64,000 bases of DNA from Cellvibrionaceae bacterium AOL6 (GCA_003265435.1 NOXC01000007.1:62001-126000), one strand, 5' to 3'. Counted from the stretch's first letter, positions 30,757 through 40,274 are shown. A program made the numbers and translations. Notes: generated from the letters alone by a model not told the origin.

Positions 30757-32442
30757 TTATTTACTTTGCTCATATTCTATTTTACGAATGTTCGCTTCGA
30801 TAAAATAAAAGTCTGCGTACACAATAGGGGTATCAAGCTCAGACCCTTTACCCATATCCCCGGTTGCTTCAGCTAACACGAAGCCAAGCTCATAGCTTTC
30901 GGGTCGGCCATTCTTGGCTCGATCGGTACGGTAATGCGCACTCAGCTCCGCCATTATCTGATCCGCCAGCCCTGCGAACTTTTCTTTCTCTGACGGGTCG
31001 TTTGTAAAGGTTGCGTACCGATACATAGCGGCAGCATAGATCGCCGCAGCTGAGGTGTCTCTAGGTATTTTGGTGCCCGTCTGCTGGTAAGGCTTGGAAC
31101 CACACGCTAACAGCTCTTCCCCTTGGATAACAGGCTCACCATATAAGCTCTGCTTGCCCTCTAAACGCTGTAGAGACTCAGAAGACAGAATTGATTTGTT
31201 CAGAACAATAGGTCGGTAGCCGACGTAGGGTAGAATATGGTCTTCTACAAAGTGCTCGCACAATACCAAAATACCGGAAAACACCGCCGTATCGTCGGAA
31301 ACATTTTCCGCATACTCGTACGCATTCTCACGTACCGCGAAGTAATCCCAATAAGGTACTAAGCCATCTTGAAGGAGATATTCCACACTGCCGAAAACAC
31401 GGTTCAGGTGCGCTTTAAAGTCGGGGTAGTCGCTCAGGTCTATATTGGCCTTCTGCATCGCTTCCACGACGGTAACATAACCATACAACGACCATCCCTG
31501 CCCTCTGGCCCATGCACTGACATTCCCCACGCCCTGCCAATTCCCAGGCTTACTCGACCCATAATCGAACACGTGATACGCGAGAGGATATTGTTGATTT
31601 ATATCGGACTCATCGTAGAAGTAGTGATTGAGACTCGTGTATTTCGCATGATTGAATGCGATCTCATGATAACGTTGTGAGTCACTGTCAAATAAGAACT
31701 CCAGATTCATCATGTTATCGACGATGACGGGGTAGGTCCAAGGGTTAGACAACGTGTAGAGATCGTCTACTCGCTCTCCCTCTTCGAGCGTAGATATGCG
31801 CATGCGCGGAATCCAGTCCCATGAGCGAATTAACCCTACTTCATCGGTGTAGCGAGTCGCCAGCGTCGCTCTCCCTAGCTCTAACAGTTTCAAATAGTGT
31901 TCGCGGGTTTCTTCATCCAGCTTGTCGTAAGCGAGCGCTTCTCCAAACGAGTCATAAAGAATAAAGCCGAGATCATGAGTGGTACCGCGCTCAGCTTCGG
32001 ACTCTAGGCTAGCCTGATAATATTTTGCGCTTTTTAACAAGCTTTCTTCTTCACCTTCGCTCCAGTTCGAAATCTCCTCGTGAGAAGCAAGTAGCTTCCA
32101 AAGCACGCCGGGGAAAAAGCCGTTGGTCCATTTTTCACTCTCCTCGAGATAGATACCGTCGTGCTCTTCTGAACGAGGGACGCAGATCATACTAGGTTCA
32201 AGGGTGCAGGCAGGCTTTGGCTTCAAATGGCGATCCGCATTGATATGCCCAAGCAGTTTTAGATATTGATCTTTAGAGAAGGACAAATTGGCGCGCGCTT
32301 CTTCGACAGTAAAAAGGTTCGACTCTGCCGTACTCTCGCTGTCTATTTTTGCGTCAGAAGAAGATGGAGCTTGATCGTGAGAACAGCCCAATATCGCCAT
32401 GCAACTGAATATTGCTGCACACAAAGAGAATTTATTTTTCAT
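30757..32442 (-). CDS. GH88 unsaturated glucuronyl hydrolase (lipoprotein)
   Basis: A 561-residue enzyme that removes the 4,5-unsaturated uronate left on oligosaccharides by lyases. The signal ends in a lipobox (AILGCSHD, Cys20), so it is membrane-anchored. GH88 landmarks: WTNGFFPGVLWKL (105-117), Asp157 in THDLGF, Asp242 in VIVDNMMNLEFLF (the equivalents of Asp88/Asp149 of the Bacillus enzyme), SAWARGQGWSLYG and DTSAAAIYAAAMYR. It is longer than the usual 380-400 residues, with an insert around residues 390-460. It is divergent from gntR, and the shared 412-base region holds two copies of the putative operator. The released unsaturated uronate would feed KduI. Confidence 0.92.
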   Translation of the reverse strand: MKNKFSLCAAIFSCMAILGCSHDQAPSSSDAKIDSESTAESNLFTVEEARANLSFSKDQYLKLLGHINADRHLKPKPACTLEPSMICVPRSEEHDGIYLEESEKWTNGFFPGVLWKLLASHEEISNWSEGEEESLLKSAKYYQASLESEAERGTTHDLGFILYDSFGEALAYDKLDEETREHYLKLLELGRATLATRYTDEVGLIRSWDWIPRMRISTLEEGERVDDLYTLSNPWTYPVIVDNMMNLEFLFDSDSQRYHEIAFNHAKYTSLNHYFYDESDINQQYPLAYHVFDYGSSKPGNWQGVGNVSAWARGQGWSLYGYVTVVEAMQKANIDLSDYPDFKAHLNRVFGSVEYLLQDGLVPYWDYFAVRENAYEYAENVSDDTAVFSGILVLCEHFVEDHILPYVGYRPIVLNKSILSSESLQRLEGKQSLYGEPVIQGEELLACGSKPYQQTGTKIPRDTSAAAIYAAAMYRYATFTNDPSEKEKFAGLADQIMAELSAHYRTDRAKNGRPESYELGFVLAEATGDMGKGSELDTPIVYADFYFIEANIRKIEYEQSK

Positions 32443-32603
32443 TATTACCCTACAAGCGTTGTTTTAATAGCGTTGCTCATGCCCTCCCCCGTCAAGTCCC
32501 TGCTAGACGGCGCTGCGCCGCCAGCCCCGTAACGACTTCGACCCGCAGTAGGCACTGAATTCACCCGATTTTCTCAGGCATTACTTTACCCAACCCTACA
32601 CTT

Positions 32604-32622
32604 CTGTCAAGTGGCCTTACCA
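32604..32622 (-). promoter_or_regulatory. Putative FadR-type GntR operator, copy 2
   Basis: CTGTCAAGTGGCCTTACCA. It differs from copy 1 only in its first two bases. It lies about 160 bases upstream of the GH88 start. Confidence 0.65.
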
Positions 32623-32772
32623 TCATACATCTATACTTGATCCGTTTCCGTACGCGCCAAAAGTATCAGGGATCCAATCCAAAAGCTGGGTAGCATCATA
32701 GAATTTTCCTGAATTAAACCAAAGACTTAGCTCATAGCAATTGACTATAAACGACAGAGCGCTTATAGTGGT

Positions 32773-32791
32773 CGGTCAACTGGCCTTACCA
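32773..32791 (+). promoter_or_regulatory. Putative FadR-type GntR operator, copy 3
   Basis: CGGTCAACTGGCCTTACCA, 64 bases upstream of the gntR start codon. Its position suggests autoregulation. Confidence 0.65.
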
Positions 32792-32854
32792 ATATATTCG
32801 CAGTGATTCGCACCCAAATTAACCTAAATTATTGATCAAATTTCTGAGGACGGC

Positions 32855-33550
32855 GTGGAATTTAAGACGATAAAAACAGACAGACTTTACATCAAAGTCG
32901 CGGAGCAGCTCACTAATCTTATTGAGGATGGCTCTCTGAAACCCGGAGACAAGTTTCCAGCGGAACGCTACCTTGCCGAGAAGCTCGGTGTAAGTCGACC
33001 CACCATTCGCGAAGCTATGATCGCCATGGAGCTCGCAGGTAACATCGAGATCCGAACCGGCTCCGGTGTGTACGTCTCGCCGCAAAAACCCAAGCTAGAG
33101 CGCGCCGACAAAGGGGTGGGGCCTTTCGAAATTCTAGAAACTCGCTATATCCTCGAATCCGAAGCCTGTGCACTTGCCGCCGCTCGCATCACCGACGAGC
33201 AAATTCACCGGCTCAAGCAAGTAATCGGCGATATGGAAGAGGAGCAAAAGCACGAAGACGCATCAGAGAAGGCAGACTGGGAGTTCCATAATATTATTGC
33301 TGAAGCCAGCCAAAATAGCGCTATTGCTTCGATAGTGAACTGGCTGTGGGAGCTCAGAAACAATTCGGAGCTCAGTACAGCGTTCCTTGAGCGGCTACGT
33401 AAAAAAGGGGTTCACCCTTCGATCGAAGACCATAGACGTATCGTCGCCGCGTTAGAGAGCCGCAACCCAGAGAAGGCACGGGCTGCAATGCGAGAACACA
33501 TCGACAACGCAACCGCAGCCGCAGCTTCACACTTTGAGAAAAGCGAGTAG
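32855..33550 (+). CDS. FadR-subfamily GntR regulator (UxuR/KdgR-like) of uronate genes
   Basis: A 231-residue regulator with a winged helix (about 8-75, KPGDKFPAERYLAEKLGVSRPTIREAMIAMELAG) and an FCD ligand domain (about 90-225), whose metal and acid-binding residues (Asp/His at WEFHNIIAEAS, EDHRRIVAAL) look complete. Members of this group respond to uronates or their keto-acids. Start is GTG 32855 with GAGGA five bases upstream. It is divergent from GH88, and an operator copy sits just in front of it. A role in derepressing lyase and GH88 genes when uronate is present is inference. Confidence 0.85.
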   Translation: MEFKTIKTDRLYIKVAEQLTNLIEDGSLKPGDKFPAERYLAEKLGVSRPTIREAMIAMELAGNIEIRTGSGVYVSPQKPKLERADKGVGPFEILETRYILESEACALAAARITDEQIHRLKQVIGDMEEEQKHEDASEKADWEFHNIIAEASQNSAIASIVNWLWELRNNSELSTAFLERLRKKGVHPSIEDHRRIVAALESRNPEKARAAMREHIDNATAAAASHFEKSE

Positions 33551-33574
33551 CACTCTACCACGCGGTAAGCGAAG

Positions 33575-33631
33575 ATCGGGCAAAGACTCAAGCACCTGTT
33601 GGTCATCATGTTTCTCCGTGCTTTGCCCGAT
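33575..33631. terminator. Long hairpin between gntR and uxuB
   Basis: An 11-base perfect inverted repeat, ATCGGGCAAAG (33575-33585) and CTTTGCCCGAT (33621-33631), separates the convergent genes. There is no clear T-run, so its strength as a terminator is doubtful. Confidence 0.45.
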
Positions 33632-33637
33632 AGTGTG

Positions 33638-35098
33638 TTACTTATAGCCAATACTTTCCAAATACCCAATCAAACCCTTTTCGCTAAGCCCCGCACAGTA
33701 CTCAGATACGCGCTGTTCAATTTGCTCTTGCCGGCCAGGAGCGAACTCTGAAGAGAATAGAAGTGCTAACAAAGCCTTCACCGGTATACCCGTATTGGCG
33801 TCTTGATAAATAGAAGTGAGGGCTTCTAGATTTGGGTCCTTCACCTTTGAGTCTGAATCATTCACTGCTACCCGCATGGCCAATACCCATATTCCCAAGG
33901 TCAGTGCTGTCAGGCGCGGCTCAATGCTACGGTCGAGCAAGTCCGAGATCGGCGCGAGAATACGTTGAGGCAGTTTTAATGTCCCGTCCGTGCCAACCTG
34001 AGAGTTGAGGTAGGGCACGTATTTGTTCTCAAACCGGCTTAAGATTAGAGAGCAGTACCCTTCTACATCTACGCCTTCAGGCACAACCAGCGACCTGGCC
34101 ATCTCATGAATCATTATTGCCTTCACCAAGGCACGAATTTGAGGCCGAGATACCGTCTCATGTATGTAGGTGTCGCGAAGTAGAATGCCACTGTATGCGA
34201 TGAGACTATGGCAACCATTTAAGACACGTAATTTGAGTTTTTCGAAAGACTCAACGTCGTCGGTGAATGTTGCCCCAGCCTCGTCCCAAGCGGGGATTGG
34301 AGTAGCGAATTTACGCTCTATCACCCATTGTTTAAATGGCTCACAAAGAACGGCACCATTATCTAGCAGACCAATCTTATTCGAGATCTCTTCATTCCCT
34401 TCTGGGGTGCTTGCGGGGACAATTCTATCCACCATAGTCGAGCAAAAACTCACGTTATCTTGAATCCAACTTTTCAGATCAGAGCACAATAACTCAGCAT
34501 ACTCGAGAACGACTCGTTCGAGAACAGAACCATTCGAAGGCAAGTTATCACAGCTAATCACTGTGAGTGCGCCGTGCCCCTGCTCCATACGGAGCTTCAA
34601 CCCCTGAAGCAGAGCACCCGGCATCGTAGACACGCTCCCCCCATTCAGCTCCTGCTGAATAGATTCATGATTTGTGTCCAGCACACCAGACTTCTGGCAA
34701 TACCCCTTTTCTGTCACCGTTATGGTAACCACCTGAGTTGCAGGATCAGCGATACTCTCAAATACAGCCCCTGGATCTTCCGGCAATAACAGCACTTTTT
34801 CCAAGCAGCTAATTAACTGGTAGTTCTGCCCGGAAGTATCGCGCTCCGATACGGTATATAGGTAGTCCTGTTCGAAAAGCGCATCTCTAACGCGGCTACT
34901 ATTGAAGCTGACGCCCACAATAGACCAGCCAATGTCACCGTAACCATTAGCGTGTTCCGTAAATACGGCTTGATGAGCCCTATGAAAATTACCTATACCA
35001 AGATGCACGATACGATATTGCGGTGTCGTTCGTAATGGATTTTGAACGACCAGCGCTTCAGTCGCCTCAGCAAGGCTCGATTTGTTCAACAACTTCAT
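33638..35098 (-). CDS. uxuB: Fructuronate reductase / D-mannonate oxidoreductase
   Basis: A 486-residue member of the mannitol dehydrogenase family with N-terminal Rossmann fold (RIVHLGIGNFHRAHQAVFTEHA, about 28-50) and the family motif around KLRVLNGCHSLIAYSG. In uronate catabolism UxuB reduces D-fructuronate to D-mannonate with NADH. It shares an operon with uxaC and the GH2 gene (spacings 83 and 70 bases), which supports fructuronate rather than tagaturonate or mannitol as substrate. UxuA, the dehydratase that would take D-mannonate onward, is not in the window. Confidence 0.85.
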   Translation of the reverse strand: MKLLNKSSLAEATEALVVQNPLRTTPQYRIVHLGIGNFHRAHQAVFTEHANGYGDIGWSIVGVSFNSSRVRDALFEQDYLYTVSERDTSGQNYQLISCLEKVLLLPEDPGAVFESIADPATQVVTITVTEKGYCQKSGVLDTNHESIQQELNGGSVSTMPGALLQGLKLRMEQGHGALTVISCDNLPSNGSVLERVVLEYAELLCSDLKSWIQDNVSFCSTMVDRIVPASTPEGNEEISNKIGLLDNGAVLCEPFKQWVIERKFATPIPAWDEAGATFTDDVESFEKLKLRVLNGCHSLIAYSGILLRDTYIHETVSRPQIRALVKAIMIHEMARSLVVPEGVDVEGYCSLILSRFENKYVPYLNSQVGTDGTLKLPQRILAPISDLLDRSIEPRLTALTLGIWVLAMRVAVNDSDSKVKDPNLEALTSIYQDANTGIPVKALLALLFSSEFAPGRQEQIEQRVSEYCAGLSEKGLIGYLESIGYK

Positions 35099-35168
35099 AT
35101 ATTTGACCTAAATTCTGATCGGCCAGCTCAGCTGGCCATATACCGGAGCGATTTCAACTCGTGATCAA

Positions 35169-37646
35169 TCAGTGTAATTGGAAATTTTTGGCATCGAGTT
35201 TGAGATAGACACCTTTAAAGTTCTGTGTTTTTGCCTCAATAACGGTTTCGTTCACAGCAGCTAAATTAGCCTCAATCGCCGCATACCCGCTAGCAAACTC
35301 AATGGATTTCGATCGAGTAGGCGTACCGTAGTCTCCAAGGAGCACACCAGCCCCATTTACGGAATTAAGATCAGAGAAATAGACCCGGTCATTAAAAGTG
35401 GTTATACGGCGCCCCTCGGCATCGACGGCCTCGGCCTGGATTAACACATTTCCATTCTCCAGCAAAGCCGTGCTCAGCTCGATGCGTTCGAAATCACCTG
35501 GCTCGCCGACGTAATATTGGAGAGTATATTCGTCTTGCGCTGTGACCTTTCCAGAATCGTCTTTGCCTATCACCGACAAGGTATTTTGCCCCTCCTCGAA
35601 AGGCACAGCCCAACGCAAACCCGATGCCGGAAAGTCGCCATGTACTCTTCGACGCTCACCAAGGGACTTACCATTCAAGAAGAGCTCAGCCGTCTGTGTG
35701 TTGCAGTAGACATTGACTTCACGCCCCTCTTTTGGACCATATCGAACAGTCCAGCTGTGAGACTCGATGTAACAAACCGGCTGCTCGGACCAATAAGATG
35801 CATAGACAAAGTATGCGTCCTTTGGTTTACCTGCGCGATCGAACAAGCCTTTTTGATTCACGTAAGGTATTGGGTTTTCAGGCCGCAAAGGTGTACCAAA
35901 ATCGCGAATGGCCCACTGAGCTGTTCCACTGAGTCCGGGGAAGCGCTCGCTAACCATAAGGTGCCAATCAAATAGGTCAACCATATAGTTCTCGTTCCAA
36001 TCAGATGCTTTCGCGATGCTGGTAACCACGGTTTGATTCACTGCTTCTTCAACCGATACCTGAGCACCAAGCATACCCTCCTGGCCAATAGGAGATTCTA
36101 CATGTCGACCGACATGGCTGGAGCCGCCATATTCCATGTGAATAAAATGAGGATAACGTTTTATGAACTCTTCGAGCGCAGACTCATATTGGCCATAGGC
36201 CCCCCCATACCAGCCCGCCCAAATAGACGGCGAAAACACATCCACAATATCCGCACCGGAGTAATATTTTCTTATACTAGTCAAGCGAGATGAATCGCGT
36301 GTTTTGACATAATCGTTTAGCTTCTGCAAATAGGGAATGAGCTCGCTATCTTCACCGCCGCCTTCAAAATCCGCCTCCCAATAGATTTCATTTCCCAGCG
36401 ACCAGAAAGCGATGCTAGGGTGATTGAAATTTTGGTCGATTTGCTGCTCAAGAAGGTACTCTGTGTTTCTTTCCCATTCTTCGCCGCCCTTGCCTCCACG
36501 ACACCATGGAAGCTCATCCCACAATATTAAACCGAGTTCATTCGCAGCCTTGTAGACCGTGGGGTCTTGAGGGTAGTGCCCGAGTCGTACAAGATTGCCC
36601 CCCATATTTTTTATCGCCACCATATCGGCATAATGCTGTTCATTGGTCATCGCAGCTCCCACTCCAGCTATTTCTTCATGCCGATGCGTTCCTCTGAGCA
36701 ACAAACGTTCTCCATTCACTTTAAAACCGACACCCGGCTCTATTTCAAACCAGCGAAAGCCATATTGAATAGATGTTGAATCCAGACTGGACTTAGCATC
36801 ATCCAATCGAATATTCACTTGGTATAGGTTTGGGCTCGATGGGGACCATAACTTCACATTCAATATTTCTGGGACATTCACCAAGTGCTGTGTCTTCCCT
36901 GACTTAATTTGAATACTTTTAACAGATGAAGCGACCTTCGAACCGTCAGAATCGAACACATCCACGTACAATGTCCCATCGGTCTCCTTCGTGCTATCTA
37001 ATTCCACCAGCACGGTCGTACTCGAGCGCCCACTCGAGATCTCCGGAGTAGTAATCTCCACACGATCAACCATGGCGTAGTGTTTATATTCGAGCCAAAC
37101 ATCACGGGTAATTCCTCCGTGGATGAAAAAGTCCGATTTTTGCGAGGGAATCAAATTAGGGTTAAATTCGTTGGATACTTTGACCACAAGCTCATTCCAA
37201 CCCCGACTCTTTATATGTTCCGTCAGCTCAACATCGAACCCAATATATCCGCCAACATGGCGCTGAAGGAAATGCCCATTCAAGTAGACCTCTGTCTCCA
37301 TGTTTGAGCCTTCGAAATGCAACACATATCTATCTGCTTTACTTTCGACTTTGAATCGCTTTTTATACCACCCAGCCGCTCGCCTATAACCCGGCTGTGC
37401 ATCTACAGTATCGGTAGCATTCCAAGTATGAGGTAAGTCAATAAGCACCCAACTCGATGCCTCTATATCTTTACCGGCAACATAATCTTCCGAATAACCC
37501 CAACCATCATTGAACAGCCTGCGTGAATCCTCCTCTCCTGCCAACGTAAATTGGGACAATAAAAACATCCAAGTCAACAATATTGAAACCGAGCGTTTGT
37601 GTACGCCGAAAAATGGTTTAGTCATTGATTTTATATTTATGTTCAT
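35169..37646 (-). CDS. Secreted GH2 glycoside hydrolase (probable beta-glucuronidase or beta-galactosidase)
   Basis: About 825 residues; the start is uncertain between ATG 37646 and ATG 37625, both leading into a signal peptide (SILLTWMFLLSQFTLAGE). Three GH2 domains are in order: sugar-binding (WNATDTVDAQPGYRRAAGWYKKRF), immunoglobulin-like, and barrel with the acid/base Glu in WSLGNEIYWEA and the nucleophile Glu in FIHMEYGGSSH. A C-terminal DUF4982-type region follows. Specificity cannot be read from the sequence. Because it lies between uxaC and uxuB in one operon, beta-glucuronidase activity that feeds free glucuronate to UxaC is the likely role. Confidence 0.85.
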   Translation of the reverse strand: MNINIKSMTKPFFGVHKRSVSILLTWMFLLSQFTLAGEEDSRRLFNDGWGYSEDYVAGKDIEASSWVLIDLPHTWNATDTVDAQPGYRRAAGWYKKRFKVESKADRYVLHFEGSNMETEVYLNGHFLQRHVGGYIGFDVELTEHIKSRGWNELVVKVSNEFNPNLIPSQKSDFFIHGGITRDVWLEYKHYAMVDRVEITTPEISSGRSSTTVLVELDSTKETDGTLYVDVFDSDGSKVASSVKSIQIKSGKTQHLVNVPEILNVKLWSPSSPNLYQVNIRLDDAKSSLDSTSIQYGFRWFEIEPGVGFKVNGERLLLRGTHRHEEIAGVGAAMTNEQHYADMVAIKNMGGNLVRLGHYPQDPTVYKAANELGLILWDELPWCRGGKGGEEWERNTEYLLEQQIDQNFNHPSIAFWSLGNEIYWEADFEGGGEDSELIPYLQKLNDYVKTRDSSRLTSIRKYYSGADIVDVFSPSIWAGWYGGAYGQYESALEEFIKRYPHFIHMEYGGSSHVGRHVESPIGQEGMLGAQVSVEEAVNQTVVTSIAKASDWNENYMVDLFDWHLMVSERFPGLSGTAQWAIRDFGTPLRPENPIPYVNQKGLFDRAGKPKDAYFVYASYWSEQPVCYIESHSWTVRYGPKEGREVNVYCNTQTAELFLNGKSLGERRRVHGDFPASGLRWAVPFEEGQNTLSVIGKDDSGKVTAQDEYTLQYYVGEPGDFERIELSTALLENGNVLIQAEAVDAEGRRITTFNDRVYFSDLNSVNGAGVLLGDYGTPTRSKSIEFASGYAAIEANLAAVNETVIEAKTQNFKGVYLKLDAKNFQLH

Positions 37647-37741
37647 CACCGATCTCAAAGTTAAATTGATTGTATTTGGTTTGGCGCGCTACAAACAGGC
37701 GATAAGTTCGACGACCCAACGAGCATCGAACTTGTCAATGA

Positions 37742-39151
37742 TCACTCTACATCCACATTGAAGCCAAAGTAGGCGTTCGCATTATTGAAACAGATATCAC
37801 GAACCATACCCCCGACGAGTGAAATATCTCCAGGCAGCAAGCCTTTATTTACGTCTTCTGCGAGCAGATTACATAAAATACGACGGAAGTACTCGTGTCG
37901 TGGGAACGAGAGAAAGCTGCGACTGTCTGTTAACATCCCTACAAAGTTCGACAATAGACCCATATTTGAAAGCGCATCAATTTGAGCTTCCATTCCGCTC
38001 TTTTGATCCAAAAACCACCAGCCCGACCCATACTGAATCTTACCCATAATTTCACCATCGTTGAAGTTTCCAGCCATAGTAGCGAACACTTCGTTATCCG
38101 CAGGGTTAAGATTATATAAAATCGTCCTAGCAAGCTGACGACTATTATCAAGCTGATCAAGGTACTTAGATAAGCTTTCGGCCTGAGAATAGTCACCTAT
38201 TGAGTCAAAACCAGTGTCCGGGCCCAGCTCTCGGTGCGCTCGAGTATTTGTATTCCGAAGTGCACCGAGGTGCAACTGTTGAGCCCACCCATATTGATGA
38301 TATAAACGACCTAGCTCCAGCAATACGTACTGAGATAGCGAATTTTTCTGATACTCGTTCAGGTCTCTTCGATCCCTTCTGATTGTCAGAAAGCTCGACT
38401 CTACCTCGGCCATCGAAGCCTGTTCGTAGGGTAAAAAGCTGAAACCCAAATCGGACAAACGGCAGCCTAGCGAATCGAAATATTGTACTCGGCTGCTAAG
38501 TGCATCAATCAAGTCATCGACACTTTTAATTTCGATTCCGCTAACCTCCGACAATCTATCGAGGTAGCTATTGTATGAATCCACAGAATCGAACATAAGC
38601 GCGCGGTCAGGACGAAAGGTAGGAAGCACTTTGAGTGTACTCCCCATCGTGTTCGCATGCTGGTGATGAGTTAACGAGTCGACAGGGTCGTCTGTCGTAC
38701 ACACGACTCGCACATTTTGCTGCACTAGGAGATCTCGAGCGCCTCTTCCACTGAGCTGCTCACTACAATGATCATAAATAGCTGTACTACTCTTCTCATC
38801 TAACAGGTCATAAACGTTGAAGTAGCGCGCCAGCTCAAGATGAGTCCAATGATATAAAGGATTTCGCAGTGCTTTTGGTACGGTTTTAGCCCACTGCAAG
38901 AACTTTTCCTCGGGTTTGGCATCACCGGTAATAAAGCGTTCGGACACACCATTTGCGCGCATAGCACGCCATTTGTAGTGGTCCCCCTCCAACCATGCCT
39001 CAGTCAGATTTTCGAATTTTCTATTTTCATCGATCTCTTTTGGGGAGAGATGATTGTGATAGTCGATAATAGGAGCACTTTTGGCAAAGTCATGAAATAG
39101 CTGTTGCGCAGTGTCGCTTTGCAACAAGAACGCATCATTAATGAATGACAT
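37742..39151 (-). CDS. uxaC: Glucuronate isomerase UxaC
   Basis: A 469-residue amidohydrolase-superfamily enzyme that interconverts D-glucuronate and D-fructuronate (or galacturonate and tagaturonate). Landmarks are PIIDYHNHLSPKEI (about 30-43), FENLTEAWLEGDHYKWRAMRANGV, VVCTTDDPVDSL and LHLGALRNTNTRAH. It is the first gene of a probable uxaC-GH2-uxuB operon. A 21-base inverted repeat and a long hairpin lie in its upstream region. Confidence 0.95.
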   Translation of the reverse strand: MSFINDAFLLQSDTAQQLFHDFAKSAPIIDYHNHLSPKEIDENRKFENLTEAWLEGDHYKWRAMRANGVSERFITGDAKPEEKFLQWAKTVPKALRNPLYHWTHLELARYFNVYDLLDEKSSTAIYDHCSEQLSGRGARDLLVQQNVRVVCTTDDPVDSLTHHQHANTMGSTLKVLPTFRPDRALMFDSVDSYNSYLDRLSEVSGIEIKSVDDLIDALSSRVQYFDSLGCRLSDLGFSFLPYEQASMAEVESSFLTIRRDRRDLNEYQKNSLSQYVLLELGRLYHQYGWAQQLHLGALRNTNTRAHRELGPDTGFDSIGDYSQAESLSKYLDQLDNSRQLARTILYNLNPADNEVFATMAGNFNDGEIMGKIQYGSGWWFLDQKSGMEAQIDALSNMGLLSNFVGMLTDSRSFLSFPRHEYFRRILCNLLAEDVNKGLLPGDISLVGGMVRDICFNNANAYFGFNVDVE

Positions 39152-39183
39152 AGTTGTCGTACCACATTCGAATTATTGGATTC

Positions 39184-39204
39184 AATGCTAGCACGTCTAG
39201 CATT
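39184..39204. promoter_or_regulatory. Perfect inverted repeat upstream of uxaC
   Basis: Arms AATGCTAG and CTAGCATT flank CACGT, 33 bases upstream of the uxaC start codon. A dimeric regulator site is the likely meaning; no T-run is next to it. Confidence 0.5.
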
Positions 39205-39221
39205 AACGAATTTTATCTTAA

Positions 39222-39308
39222 AGGAGGAATTCGGCAGGAAGGGTACTTAACGATATCTCACCCCCGAATAGCTGAGAAATCACCACTTACCCAACCTGCC
39301 GAACTCCT
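39222..39308. repeat. Long-range hairpin in the uxaC leader region
   Basis: TTCGGCAGG (39230-39238) pairs with CCTGCCGAA (39295-39303), and after a three-base bulge AGGAG (39222-39226) pairs with CTCCT (39304-39308). The loop is about 56 bases. It could be a structured leader of the uxaC transcript. Confidence 0.45.
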
Positions 39309-39407
39309 ACTACCGGTTCAAACTCCCCTGTCTTTCTAGAGAGTTTAAAGAGGGAATGCAGCCTGCCAGGGCTAGCTGCACTGCGCAGCAATCACGGCTA
39401 CGCCAGA

Positions 39408-39438
39408 ATAAAAAGGGGCTCACATCCTCCGTGAACCC
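39408..39438 (-). terminator. Terminator after kduD
   Basis: On the minus strand GGGTTCAC, seven-base loop, GTGAGCCC (one G-U pair), then C and five Ts (plus 39438-39408). Confidence 0.7.
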
Positions 39439-39512
39439 AAAATGGGACGGCAATATTTTAAGCTCTACTCCCATATAGCACTCACAACTTGTAACTAGAA
39501 CGACCTGGGCAT

Positions 39513-40274
39513 CTATCTAGCCAACCAACCGCCATCGACCGCAACAGTGAAGCCATTCACGTAATTCGAGGCATCACTTGCCAAGAAGACGGTGGGGCCC
39601 GCCAGATCCTCGGGCTCCCCCCAACGGCTCGCTGGAATGCGACCTAAGATCTCCGCATTACGCACTTTGTCTTCTCTTAAGGCTTGAGTATTGGCTGTCG
39701 CCATATACCCTGGCGCGATAGCGTTGACGTTAATATTGTGCGGCGCCCACTCGTTCGCCATCAGCTTGGTCAACCCCAGCACACCGCTTTTCGAAGCCGT
39801 GTAGGACGGTACTCGTATCCCCCCCTGGAACGAGAGCATCGAAGCAATATTGATGATTTTTCCTCCCTCACCTTGCTGGATAAATTCCTTAGCGACGCGC
39901 TTAGAGAGGAAAAACAGCGATTTGAGATTGACATTCATGACGTCATCCCAATCCTCTATTGAGAATTCAACTGCGTCATTTCGGCGAATAATTCCCGCAT
40001 TGTTCACAAGAACGTCTATCCGCCCGAAAGCCTCTTTTGTCGACTCCACAATTCGTTCCAGGTCATCGAGACTCTTGAGGTCAACTCGAATATCAATGAA
40101 CTTACGCCCGATAGACTCTATTTTTTTTGCAGTGTCAGATGCATCACTGGAATTTGCACCAGCGACGTTGCACCCGGCTTGAGCCAGCGCGATAGCCATC
40201 GCCTGACCTAATCCTTTATTACAGCCAGTGACAATGGCCACCTTTCCAGCGAGATCAAATGCGTTCAGCACCAT
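39513..40274 (-). CDS. kduD: 2-dehydro-3-deoxy-D-gluconate 5-dehydrogenase KduD
   Basis: A 253-residue short-chain dehydrogenase that reduces the KduI product to 2-keto-3-deoxygluconate. Start at ATG 40274 (MVLNAFDLAGKVAIVTG); the frame extends to 40364 without sense. The coenzyme motif is TGCNKGLG, NNAG is intact, and the catalytic Tyr/Lys are in YTASK. The region IRRNDAVEFSIEDWDDVMNVNLKS and the end VAVDGGWLAR are typical of KduD. It is divergent from the second gntR gene. Confidence 0.92.
   Translation of the reverse strand: MVLNAFDLAGKVAIVTGCNKGLGQAMAIALAQAGCNVAGANSSDASDTAKKIESIGRKFIDIRVDLKSLDDLERIVESTKEAFGRIDVLVNNAGIIRRNDAVEFSIEDWDDVMNVNLKSLFFLSKRVAKEFIQQGEGGKIINIASMLSFQGGIRVPSYTASKSGVLGLTKLMANEWAPHNINVNAIAPGYMATANTQALREDKVRNAEILGRIPASRWGEPEDLAGPTVFLASDASNYVNGFTVAVDGGWLAR

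Larger units (their letters stand above)
32443..32854. other. Divergent GH88/gntR control region
   Basis: About 410 bases between the divergent genes, with operator copies 2 and 3 (32604-32622 and 32773-32791). The rest is AT-rich without other clear signals. Confidence 0.6.
39152..39512. other. Intergenic region upstream of uxaC
   Basis: About 360 bases. It holds a palindrome (39184-39204), a large hairpin (39222-39308) and the kduD terminator (39408-39438). The uxaC promoter should lie between the terminator and the palindrome. Confidence 0.6.
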
